Positions 1 through 6,184 of a stretch of DNA of 25,228 nucleotides are shown piece after piece. The notes beneath the pieces were generated by a model, which was not told the origin of the DNA, did no database searches, and saw nothing but the letters and a program-made list of their open reading frames with translations. The stretch covers positions 1-25,228 of the forward strand of contig CAKQDX010000025.1 of assembly GCA_934229725.1 (NCBI GenBank). The letters run 5' to 3'. The position numbers were made by a program, and so were the translations under genes. Numbering within the stretch: the stretch's first letter is position 1; the number at the start of each line of letters is the position of its first letter. This DNA comes from an uncultured Streptococcus sp. (lineage in GTDB: Bacteria > Bacillota > Bacilli > Lactobacillales > Streptococcaceae).

Positions 1-72
1 CACAGCAGTTAAGCCCTAGAACGCCTGAAGTAGTTGGGGGTTGCCCCCTGTTAGATATGGTAGTCGCTTAGC
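1..72 (+). rRNA. rrf: 5S ribosomal RNA, 3' part
   Basis: The window opens inside a 5S rRNA. The visible part matches the 3' two thirds of streptococcal 5S: the CAGCAGTTAAG segment, the GTTGGGGGTTGCCCCCTG hairpin and the terminal TAGTCGCTTAGC. The 5' part lies outside the window. It is followed five bases later by a tRNA-Asn gene, the usual 3' end of a streptococcal rRNA operon. The exact 3' end may differ by a few bases. Confidence 0.93.
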
Positions 73-77
73 ATTTA

Positions 78-151
78 TCCGCCATAGCTCAGTTGGTAGT
101 AGCGCATGACTGTTAATCATGATGTCGTAGGTTCGAGTCCTACTGGCGGAG
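78..151 (+). tRNA. tRNA-Asn (anticodon GTT)
   Basis: A 74-base cloverleaf can be drawn. The acceptor stem TCCGCCA pairs with TGGCGGA and is followed by discriminator base G. The D arm is around GCTCAGTTGGTAG, the anticodon loop CTGTTAA has GTT at 112-114, and the T arm contains GGTTCGAGTCC. No CCA is encoded. It sits immediately after 5S rRNA and is probably processed from the same transcript. Confidence 0.96.
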
Positions 152-163
152 TATAGTACTTGT

Positions 164-182
164 GGTCAGACTTTGTCTGACC
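164..182 (+). other. Short perfect hairpin after tRNA-Asn
   Basis: GGTCAGAC (164-171) and GTCTGACC (175-182) form an 8-bp perfect stem with a 3-base loop. It lacks a following T-run, so it is not a standard intrinsic terminator by itself. It may help 3' processing of the tRNA, or it may belong to the end of the adjacent insertion sequence. The sequence alone does not decide. Confidence 0.5.
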
Positions 183-209
183 TTGTCAACTGTAGTGGGT
201 GACGAAAAG

Positions 210-1466
210 CTAACATCTAGAGAGAACCTGATAGGTTTTCTCTTTTTTTATGTTCAGAGTGATGAAAACACGTTTCCTAAAGTTAATAAAGTTTCTAAAA
301 CCGAAGCCCAGACGTTTAATATCTTTGATAATCTTATTGGTCCCCTCCAATTTTGCATTTGAGTAATGTGATTCTAGCGCATTTTTGATGTATGGTTTGT
401 GTCTAAGGAAGGTCCTAAAGACAGTTTTGAAGTAATGATTGACCTTGCTTATATTCTCCTCTATAAGTTCAAAAAACTCATCCACCCTCTTTTCCTGAAA
501 GTGAAAAAGCAAGAGCTGATAAAGTGTATAGTAGTCGGTAAGTTCTTCTGAGAAATTCAGTGTCTTCTTAACGACTTCATGTGGACTTAAGGTTTGACCA
601 AAGGTCTTCGAGTGAAATGATTTACAAGATAGCTTACGGCTGTCCTTTTGGAAGAGTCTCCAGTGATTCTTCAAGGCTCGATAAGGGAGTGACTTCTTAT
701 CAAACTGGTTCATAATGGCAATTCTTGTCTTCAAAAAGGCTCTACCAAGGTGCTGGATGATGTGGAAACGATCAATAATGATTTCGGCGTTTGGAAAGAG
801 TCTGCGAGCCAGCGGAATATAGGCTCCTGACATATCCATTGTAATAAACTGCACTTTTTGGCGAACCTTCAATGGATACTTCAAAAAGTGGTTTCGAATA
901 GTGGTTTGACGGCGATTATCAAGGATGGTTATGAGTTTGTTGGTCTCATAGTTTTGAGCCACGAAAGCGAGTTCGCCTTTCTTGAAGCCAAACTCATCCC
1001 AGGACATAACAGCTGGGAGTTTGTCATAATGTTCTTTGAAAGTAAACTGGTCAAGCTTACGATAGACAGTGGACGTTGACACACGAAGTCTTCTGGCAAT
1101 ATCTGTTAGTGACACCTTCTCAATAAGGAGTTGTGCAACCTTTTGTCGGACTAGATTTGAAATTTGATGGTTTTTCTCAACGATTGATGTCTCAGCTACC
1201 GTGACTCTCCTACAGTTTTTACACTGGAAACGACGCTTTTTAAGACGTAATAGTGTAGGTGTTCCAGCTTGTTCAAGGAGAGGGATTTTAGAAGGCTTTT
1301 GAAAGTCATATTTGATCATCTTTCCTTGGCAGTGAGGGCATTGTGGTGCAGGGTAATCGAGTGTTGCTTGAACCTCAATGTAGGTATCTTTTTCAAAAAC
1401 AAGAGAAATAATGATGTTAGGGTCTTTAATTCCAATTAATTCTGTGGTATTCTTAATAAGTCTCAT
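210..1466 (-). CDS. ISL3-family transposase (IS1193/IS1167-like), full length
   Basis: The 418-residue protein has the layout of ISL3 transposases. An N-terminal zinc-binding domain has CPHC and CKNC cysteine pairs at about residues 41-44 and 82-85. A helix-turn-helix follows at about residues 115-135 (SLTDIARRLRVSTSTVYRKL). The DDE catalytic domain starts near MSWDEFGFKKGELAFV (first Asp about 156), has a second acidic motif in FITMDMSGAY and the RFHI segment after it, and the last Glu lies in the SNAKLEGTN region near the C-terminus. The frame is open throughout, so the enzyme may be active. Its last dozen codons lie inside a terminator-like hairpin, and they differ from the neighbouring copy, which diverges after FITLNIK. 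Closeness to IS1193 is from memory of the family, not from a search. Confidence 0.92.
   Translation of the reverse strand: MRLIKNTTELIGIKDPNIIISLVFEKDTYIEVQATLDYPAPQCPHCQGKMIKYDFQKPSKIPLLEQAGTPTLLRLKKRRFQCKNCRRVTVAETSIVEKNHQISNLVRQKVAQLLIEKVSLTDIARRLRVSTSTVYRKLDQFTFKEHYDKLPAVMSWDEFGFKKGELAFVAQNYETNKLITILDNRRQTTIRNHFLKYPLKVRQKVQFITMDMSGAYIPLARRLFPNAEIIIDRFHIIQHLGRAFLKTRIAIMNQFDKKSLPYRALKNHWRLFQKDSRKLSCKSFHSKTFGQTLSPHEVVKKTLNFSEELTDYYTLYQLLLFHFQEKRVDEFFELIEENISKVNHYFKTVFRTFLRHKPYIKNALESHYSNAKLEGTNKIIKDIKRLGFGFRNFINFRKRVFITLNIKKEKTYQVLSRC
219..249 (+). terminator. Intrinsic terminator after the rRNA-tRNA operon, overlapping the transposase 3' end
   Basis: AGAGAGAACCT (219-229) pairs with AGGTTTTCTCT (233-243), an 11-bp stem with one G-U pair and a 3-base loop. 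A run of Ts (244-249) follows, a classic rho-independent terminator for the plus strand. The same bases encode the last codons of the minus-strand ISL3 transposase, so the hairpin may be part of the insertion sequence rather than of the original rRNA operon. Confidence 0.8.
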
Positions 1467-1509
1467 AAGTTCTTCCTAATGATGGTTTTGTCGCTTTTCA
1501 TTATAGTTC

Positions 1510-1857
1510 TTATGGGACTTTTTGTGTACACTCAAAAAGCTCTATAATCTCTACGGTGGTTTTACCCACTACAGAAATTATAGAGCCTTTTATGTTCAGA
1601 GTGATGAAGATACGTTTCTTAAAGTTGATGAAGTTTCTAAAACCGAAGCCCAGACGTTTAATATCTTTGATAAGCTTATTGGTCCCCTCCAATTTTGCAT
1701 TTGAGTAATGTGTTTCTAGCGCATTTTTGATGTATGGTTTGTGTCTAAGAAAGGTTCTAAAGACAGTTTTGAAGTAGTGATTGACGTCTTTTAAGTTTTC
1801 TTGAATGAGCTCAAAAAACTCATCTACTCTCTTCTCTTGAAAGTGAAACAGCAGGAT
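1510..1857 (-). pseudogene. 3' fragment of a second ISL3-family transposase
   Basis: This region encodes, in one open minus-strand frame, about the last 90 residues of an ISL3 transposase. It starts at LLFHFQEKRVDEFFELI and runs through HYSNAKLEGTN and GFGFRNFINF to FITLNIK, matching residues of about 320-405 of the neighbouring complete copy with scattered substitutions. Upstream of about 1857 similarity is lost, and reading on meets stops, so the 5' three quarters are missing. After FITLNIK the frame continues through the inverted-repeat hairpin to a stop at 1510, giving an unrelated tail. It cannot encode a working transposase. The two copies lie in the same orientation. Confidence 0.85.
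1534..1591. repeat. Inverted repeat hairpin at the 3' end of the IS fragment
   Basis: AGCTCTATAAT at 1538-1548 is mirrored by ATTATAGAGCC at 1577-1587, and the imperfect pairing continues inward to about 1560/1564, giving arms of about 23 bases with a few mismatches. Flanking A and T runs (1534-1537, 1588-1591) extend it into a terminator-like structure. It lies exactly where the two transposase copies lose similarity. I interpret it as the terminal inverted repeat of the fragmentary element folded with a nearby inverted copy, which could also stop transcription into or out of the element. Confidence 0.7.
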
Positions 1858-2095
1858 ATTGATAGCTTAGCGCTTACCTTTTAGAAGTTCACTTTAATCT
1901 TCTTGAGTAGTAAGTTGTTTTACGGGTGAAATATGAAAATGAGTTTTTCTATCTCGGATGACCTGATTAGGAAAAGACTTTCACGTGGAGACCAAGTCAC
2001 TTTTTCTTGAATTAGTATAGTTTTTTTATGTTATCTTAGCTTTGGAAGTTTAAAGTCGTTTTTGATTTTCTTTCGTGTTTTATTTCAATTTTATA

Positions 2096-2140
2096 GTGAC
2101 ATTTATGTCGCTATTTTATTTTGTTGATTTCTTTTATAAT
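2096..2140 (+). promoter_or_regulatory. comX promoter with ComR-type box
   Basis: AGTGACAT (2096-2103) and ATGTCGCT (2105-2112) form an inverted repeat with core GACAT-TT-ATGTC, the form of the ComR box of mitis- and salivarius-group streptococci, where the ComR-XIP complex activates comX. A T-rich stretch follows, then a consensus -10 TATAAT at 2135-2140, with no consensus -35, as expected for an activator-dependent promoter. The box-to-start distance is about 80 bases. ComR control is known for the family; its role here is inferred. Confidence 0.85.
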
Positions 2141-2190
2141 GGATCTGTAATTTAATTAGATTACATTATTTTATTTTTATTGGAGGTTTT

Positions 2191-2688
2191 ATGCAGCAAG
2201 AAGTTTTTGTTCACGCATATGAGATTGTACGGCCGATTGTCCTTAAAGCTTTTCGCCAATACTTTATTCAACTTTGGGACCAAGCAGATATGGAGCAAGA
2301 AGCTATGATGACTCTTTATCAACTTTTAAGCAAGTTTCCTGAATTAGAAGGTGATGATGATAAGCTACGTCGTTATTTTAAAACGAAGTTTAGAAATAGA
2401 CTGAATGACGAAGTTAGAAGACAGGAGTCAGTTAAGCGTCAAATCAATAGGCAGTGTTATGTAGAAATTTCAGATATCGCTTTTTGTCTTCCAGATAAGG
2501 GATTAGATACAGTTGATCGAATCGTTTATGATCAGCAAATTAAGGCTTTTCGTAATCAGCTTTCTGCGGAAGATTCTGCTAAGTTAGATCAATTGTTGGC
2601 TGGTGAATGTTTTAGGGGAAGAAAGAAGATGATTAGAGAGTTAAGATTTTGGATGGTTGATTTTGATCCTTACAATGAGGAGGATTAA
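2191..2688 (+). CDS. comX: Competence-specific alternative sigma factor ComX (SigX)
   Basis: This 165-residue protein is the streptococcal competence sigma factor, which directs RNA polymerase to late competence (cin-box) genes for DNA uptake and recombination. Recognisable blocks are the region-2-like AYEIVRPIVLKA and LWDQADMEQEAM, then LRRYFKTKFRNRLNDEVRRQ, and the C-terminal ECFRGRKKMIRELRFWMV that lies in the region-4-like part. The length is normal for the family and the frame is intact. The ATG has a strong GGAGG at 2182-2186. In many streptococci comX sits beside an rRNA operon, as here, but in this strain IS material separates the two. Expression should depend on the ComR-type box just upstream. 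Confidence 0.96.
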   Translation: MQQEVFVHAYEIVRPIVLKAFRQYFIQLWDQADMEQEAMMTLYQLLSKFPELEGDDDKLRRYFKTKFRNRLNDEVRRQESVKRQINRQCYVEISDIAFCLPDKGLDTVDRIVYDQQIKAFRNQLSAEDSAKLDQLLAGECFRGRKKMIRELRFWMVDFDPYNEED

Positions 2689-2827
2689 TTTTCGATTTTA
2701 TAACGTTTTTTATCTTATTCTATGATATCTAATCACTTTTAGTTACGATCAAAGTTTGAGATAATCGCTTTTAACCCCTAGCTTATACCGATAATTACTA
2801 TCTTTGTAAGCTGATTTCATAACGAAA

Positions 2828-2869
2828 CACCCCCTATGTTAGATAGAATAAAATCTAACATAGGGGGTG
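2828..2869. repeat. 17-bp perfect hairpin between comX and mscS
   Basis: CACCCCCTATGTTAGAT (2828-2844) is mirrored exactly at 2853-2869 around an 8-base loop. It lies between the convergent ends of comX and the MscS gene, so it could terminate both transcripts. Neither side has a good T-run, and the base of the stem is GC-rich, so it is not a textbook terminator. It may be a small palindromic repeat or a 3'-end stabiliser. Confidence 0.8.
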
Positions 2870-2932
2870 CAGTGCATTCATTTTTGGGTGTTTTTCAGTT
2901 GATGATGATTGTAATGAGTAATTGAATCTTAA

Positions 2933-3775
2933 TTATTTTACAGCTATGGGATTCCCAGAAAATTTTGGAAGTTCAATCTTTTCTTTTATCAGAGCTTCTT
3001 GGTAAAGTTTTAGGAAGTCTGAATAGATATGGGTTTGTTGCCCGTTTTGTGTAAAGATGTCAACTCGAAAAACTAGTTGGCCTGACGGTGTTGTGCTTAA
3101 TCCAATGATATTTGGAGTTCCACAGATTTCGGGATATTTTTCAATGTTATCTTGGTTAACTTGTTGTATGATACTCGTGACTTTATTGATATCAGTTGAG
3201 ATATAGACTGGAATGTCAATTTGTGCTCTCATGTCTCCTCGAGATTTGTTGGATACGATTGTAATATTTCGATTGGGTATGAAATGGAGCGTTCCATCAA
3301 ATCCTCGAATTTGTGTTGCTCGGATACCAACAGTAGAAATACGACCTGTAACAGTTCCTACTTCTACTGAATCTCCCACTTCAAATTGATTTTCCAATAA
3401 TATGAAAAATCCGTTGACGACATCTGATAAAAAACCTTGTGCGCCTAAACCAAGGGCAACTCCAGCAAGTCCAGCTCCTGCAAGGAGGCTAGATACAGGG
3501 ACACCGAGGATACTGAGAAGCCAGTAAACAAGGAAAAAGTAAAGCACGTAGTTCATACTATTGTGTAGCAGGCGCTCAATTGTTTTTTGTCGGGCAGGGG
3601 TCTGAATAGTCCAAGATAGAGAGCGCCCTACAGTATGTTTAAACAGGAAGTTAATGATCTTTTTACTAAGGAGGAATATGATAAGGAGAATAAGGAGTTT
3701 AATTCCTTTGGTAATAAGCACCATTAGGGTTTCTTCGAAATTAAATTGTTGGATATACTTTTGTAAAATATTCAT
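2933..3775 (-). CDS. Small-conductance mechanosensitive channel, MscS family
   Basis: The 280-residue membrane protein belongs to the MscS family, whose members open under membrane tension to release solutes after osmotic downshock. The N-terminus has a hydrophobic helix at about residues 20-45, a second at about 73-90 and the pore-lining helix at about 93-125, including the Gly/Ala-rich SSLLAGAGLAGVALGLGAQG. This is followed by the signature FLSDVVNGFFILLENQFEVGD of the beta domain and a cytoplasmic alpha/beta C-terminus. The length matches the compact MscS type. It stands alone, divergent from tig and convergent with comX. No Shine-Dalgarno sequence is visible before the ATG; a -10-like TAAACT lies 6 bases upstream of the ATG, so the start or the mode of translation is uncertain. 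Confidence 0.9.
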   Translation of the reverse strand: MNILQKYIQQFNFEETLMVLITKGIKLLILLIIFLLSKKIINFLFKHTVGRSLSWTIQTPARQKTIERLLHNSMNYVLYFFLVYWLLSILGVPVSSLLAGAGLAGVALGLGAQGFLSDVVNGFFILLENQFEVGDSVEVGTVTGRISTVGIRATQIRGFDGTLHFIPNRNITIVSNKSRGDMRAQIDIPVYISTDINKVTSIIQQVNQDNIEKYPEICGTPNIIGLSTTPSGQLVFRVDIFTQNGQQTHIYSDFLKLYQEALIKEKIELPKFSGNPIAVK

Positions 3776-3862
3776 AGCACTAGTTTATCAAAATTTAAGA
3801 AAAGAAGCAGTTTGTAACGATGTTCTTGTGATTAAATTGGAGAAAAAAACTTTTAAAAGGCT

Positions 3863-3891
3863 TTGAAATATGGTAAACTAAACTGTATCTA
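3863..3891 (+). promoter_or_regulatory. Probable tig promoter
   Basis: TTGAAA (3863-3868) is followed after 17 bases by TATCTA (3886-3891), a moderate sigma-A promoter 24 bases before the trigger factor ATG. AAGGAG at 3901-3906 is the ribosome binding site. Confidence 0.55.
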
Positions 3892-3915
3892 TAAAATTTT
3901 AAGGAGAATGACTAC

Positions 3916-5199
3916 ATGTCTGTATCATTTGAAAACACAGCCACTAACCGTGGTGTGGTGACATTTACTATCGGTCAAGATAAAATTCAACCAGCTTTGG
4001 ATCAAGCGTTTAACAAGGTTAAAAAGAATTTGAACGCTCCAGGTTTCCGTAAAGGACATATGCCTCGTGCCGTATTTAACCAAAAATTTGGTGAAGAAGC
4101 TCTTTACGATGATGCTTTGAATGCTATCCTTCCAGCAGCTTACGAAGCAGCAATTGCTGAACTTGGTCTTGATGTTGTTGCACAACCAAAAATTGATGTC
4201 AAATCAATTGAAAAAGGTCAAGATTGGACGCTTACTGCAGAAGTTGTTACAAAACCAGAAGTAAAACTTGGTGCATATAAAGATCTTGAAGTTTCAGTTG
4301 AAGTTTCTAAAGAAGTTACTGATGAAGATGTTGATGCTAAGCTTGAAAACGAACGTAAAAACTTGGCTGAATTGGTCGTTAAAGAAGGTGCAGCTGAAAA
4401 TGGCGACACTGTTGTTATCGACTTTGTTGGTTCAGTAGATGGCGTTGAATTTGATGGTGGTAAAGGTGAAAATCACTCTCTTGAACTTGGTTCAGGTCAA
4501 TTTATCCCAGGTTTCGAAGATCAATTGGTTGGTTCAAAAGCTGGTGATGAAGTAGAAGTTAAAGTAACTTTCCCAGAAGACTATCAAGCTACTGATCTTG
4601 CAGGTAAAGATGCTGTATTTGTTACTAAAGTTAACGAAGTTAAAGCTAAAGAAGTTCCTGCTCTTGATGATGAGTTGGCTAAAGACCTTGACGATGAAGT
4701 TGAAACTCTTGATGAGTTAAAAGCTAAATATCGTAAAGAACTTGAAGCAGCTAAAGAAATCGCATTTGACGATGCTGTTGAAGGTGCTGCACTTGATTTG
4801 GCTGTTGAAAATGCTGAAATCGTTGAATTGCCAGCTGAAATGGTTGAAGACGAAGTTCACCGTGCTATGAACGAATTCATGGGTAACATGCAACGTCAGG
4901 GTATCTCTCCTGAAATGTACTTCCAAATCACTGGTACAACTCAAGAAGATCTTCACAAACAATATGAAGCTGACGCTGACAAACGTGTGAAAACTAACCT
5001 TGTTATCGAAGCTGTTGCTGCTGCTGAAGGATTCGATGCTACTGAAGAAGAAATTCAAAAAGAAATTAACGATCTTGCAGCTGAATACAACATGGAAGTA
5101 TCACAAGTATCTTCACTTCTTTCACCTGAGATGCTTAAACATGATATTACTATGAAAAAAGCTGTTGAACTTATTACAAGCTCAGCAAAAGTTAAATAA
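3916..5199 (+). CDS. tig: Trigger factor, ribosome-associated chaperone
   Basis: The 427-residue protein has the three trigger factor domains. The N-terminal ribosome-binding domain carries the loop GFRKGHMPR at residues 43-51, which docks on ribosomal protein L23 at the exit tunnel. An FKBP-type prolyl isomerase domain (about 155-245) contains GDTVVIDFVGSVDGVEFDGG and GSGQFIPGFEDQLVG. A long helical C-terminal chaperone domain follows. The loop has His-Met where many bacteria have Lys-Val, a small change. The protein binds nascent chains and speeds proline isomerisation; in streptococci (as RopA) it also aids secretion and competence. It is a single-gene unit with its own promoter and terminator. 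Confidence 0.97.
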   Translation: MSVSFENTATNRGVVTFTIGQDKIQPALDQAFNKVKKNLNAPGFRKGHMPRAVFNQKFGEEALYDDALNAILPAAYEAAIAELGLDVVAQPKIDVKSIEKGQDWTLTAEVVTKPEVKLGAYKDLEVSVEVSKEVTDEDVDAKLENERKNLAELVVKEGAAENGDTVVIDFVGSVDGVEFDGGKGENHSLELGSGQFIPGFEDQLVGSKAGDEVEVKVTFPEDYQATDLAGKDAVFVTKVNEVKAKEVPALDDELAKDLDDEVETLDELKAKYRKELEAAKEIAFDDAVEGAALDLAVENAEIVELPAEMVEDEVHRAMNEFMGNMQRQGISPEMYFQITGTTQEDLHKQYEADADKRVKTNLVIEAVAAAEGFDATEEEIQKEINDLAAEYNMEVSQVSSLLSPEMLKHDITMKKAVELITSSAKVK

Positions 5200-5206
5200 T
5201 AGAACT

Positions 5207-5240
5207 AAAATCAAGTTTCTGTTGAGACTTGATTTTTTCT
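5207..5240 (+). terminator. tig terminator
   Basis: AAAATCAAGT (5207-5216) pairs with ACTTGATTTT (5227-5236) around a 10-base loop and is followed by a T-rich tail. It lies 8 bases after the tig stop. Confidence 0.85.
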
Positions 5241-5252
5241 TCTATAAATGCT

Positions 5253-5281
5253 TTGACTATTGACTCTTTTTAGCGTAAAAT
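5253..5281 (+). promoter_or_regulatory. rpoE promoter
   Basis: TTGACT (5253-5258) and TAAAAT (5276-5281) are separated by 17 bases, a near-consensus sigma-A promoter. The transcript would start around 5288, giving a leader of about 70 bases. Confidence 0.8.
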
Positions 5282-5357
5282 AGAGGGTAGCGAAAAATTG
5301 ATTGCCGAGCTATTTTTGTTTCGACATTAGCTTGAGTAAGAATGAAGGAGAACCACT

Positions 5358-5933
5358 TTGGAACTAGACGTATTTGCTGGACAAGAAAAAAGTGAATTAT
5401 CAATGATTGAAGTGGCCCGTGCTATCTTAGAAACACGTGGTCGTGATAATGAAATGTACTTCAATGATTTGGTCAATGAAATTCAAAATTACTTAGAAAA
5501 ATCGGATGCTGATATCCGTAGTGCTTTGCCATTCTTTTATTCAGATTTGAATACGGATGGGAGCTTCATTCCTCTAGGAGATAACAAATGGGGCTTACGT
5601 TCATGGTACGCTATTGATGAAATTGATGAAGAAGTCATTACATTGGAAGATACTGATGAAAATGCGCCAAAACGTAAGAATAAAAAAGTTAATGCCTTCA
5701 TGGATGGTGATGAAGATGCCATTGACTACAATGATGATGACCCAGAAGATGAAAACTTTACACCTAATTCTGATAGTCTTGAGTACGATGATGATAACGA
5801 TGATGATGAGAAAGCCGAAGTGGAATCTTATGACTCTGAGTTGAATGAGATTATTCCAGATGATGATTTAGATGATGTTGAGTTGTCCGAAGAAGATGAC
5901 GATGATGACTATGAAGATGAGTCAAATGATTAA
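5358..5933 (+). CDS. rpoE: RNA polymerase delta subunit
   Basis: The 191-residue protein is the delta subunit found in Firmicutes, which loosens RNA polymerase-promoter complexes, aids recycling and makes initiation sensitive to NTP level. The folded HARE-HTH domain (about residues 14-90) contains MIEVARAILETRG and DGSFIPLGDNKWGLRSWY. The rest is a long acidic tail dominated by Asp and Glu, intrinsically disordered and typical of delta. The start is TTG at 5358, chosen because AAGGAG at 5345-5350 is correctly spaced and the product begins MELDVFAGQEKSEL, as in other streptococci. The tail encodes many GAT repeats, a low-complexity stretch prone to length variation between strains. It precedes pyrG, a common Firmicutes order. 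Confidence 0.97.
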   Translation: MELDVFAGQEKSELSMIEVARAILETRGRDNEMYFNDLVNEIQNYLEKSDADIRSALPFFYSDLNTDGSFIPLGDNKWGLRSWYAIDEIDEEVITLEDTDENAPKRKNKKVNAFMDGDEDAIDYNDDDPEDENFTPNSDSLEYDDDNDDDEKAEVESYDSELNEIIPDDDLDDVELSEEDDDDDYEDESND

Positions 5934-5940
5934 TTTTTCA

Positions 5941-5980
5941 TTGACAAATAGTCTTGGATAGTTTAGACTATGTATCGGGC
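5941..5980 (+). promoter_or_regulatory. pyrG promoter with GGGC start
   Basis: TTGACA (5941-5946), a 17-base spacer and TAGACT (5964-5969) form a strong promoter starting 7 bases after the rpoE stop. The expected first transcribed base is G5977, so the RNA begins GGGC. In Bacillus subtilis and Lactococcus lactis this is the start required for CTP-sensitive repetitive G addition at pyrG. Confidence 0.8.
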
Positions 5981-6047
5981 ACCTCTTTTGAAGAGGTCAT
6001 GATTAAGACTCCCAGAGTAAAACTCTTGGGAGTCATTTTTGTTTTTT
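5981..6047 (+). promoter_or_regulatory. pyrG leader attenuator
   Basis: The leader first contains a short hairpin (ACCTCTT 5981-5987 with AAGAGGT 5991-5997). It is followed by a terminator: GACTCCCAGAG at 6007-6017 pairs with CTCTTGGGAGTC at 6023-6034 (one bulged base), then a T-rich tail to 6047. The 5' arm contains CTCCC, able to pair with a poly-G extension of the transcript start. By the known Firmicutes pyrG mechanism, low CTP causes extra Gs to be added at the GGGC start; the G tail then blocks the terminator and pyrG is transcribed. The hairpin may also end rpoE transcripts. Confidence 0.75.
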
Positions 6048-6184
6048 GTCATTTACTGGTTTTGCTGATTTTGAGTTACTAAATAGTACTCATGTTGGAC
6101 ACTGGTAAAGGACTATCTCGATTATCGAATACGGTAATCAATCTGCTGTTTTTTATGGTTTTACATTATATTAAAGGAGTTAAC

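Larger units (their letters stand above)
204..1499 (-). mobile_element. ISL3-family insertion sequence (approximate extent)
   Basis: The extent is set by the intact ISL3 transposase and by the only short inverted match found outside it: GAAAAGC at 204-210 and GCTTTTC at 1493-1499. No long terminal inverted repeat of the usual ISL3 length (about 20 bp or more) or 8-bp target duplication could be recognised, so the true ends are uncertain and could lie up to about 50 bases further out. The left end lies against the rRNA-tRNA operon and the right end against a fragment of a second copy, which suggests repeated insertion or recombination here. Confidence 0.55.

Noticed and set aside
1866..2090. 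Possible gene remnant between the IS fragment and comX
   Set aside because: All frames are broken by stops within about 25 codons and no protein similarity was recognised.
4717..5058. Antisense reading frames opposite tig, such as a 113-codon frame
   Set aside because: They are shadows of the strongly biased tig coding sequence and have no start signals or recognisable domains; the same holds for antisense frames over pyrG, rel, ilvA, prmA and dex.
6092..6184. Upstream extension of pyrG by 31 codons from an in-frame ATG at 6092
   Set aside because: The extension has no ribosome binding site and no family similarity; AAGGAG precedes the ATG at 6185.
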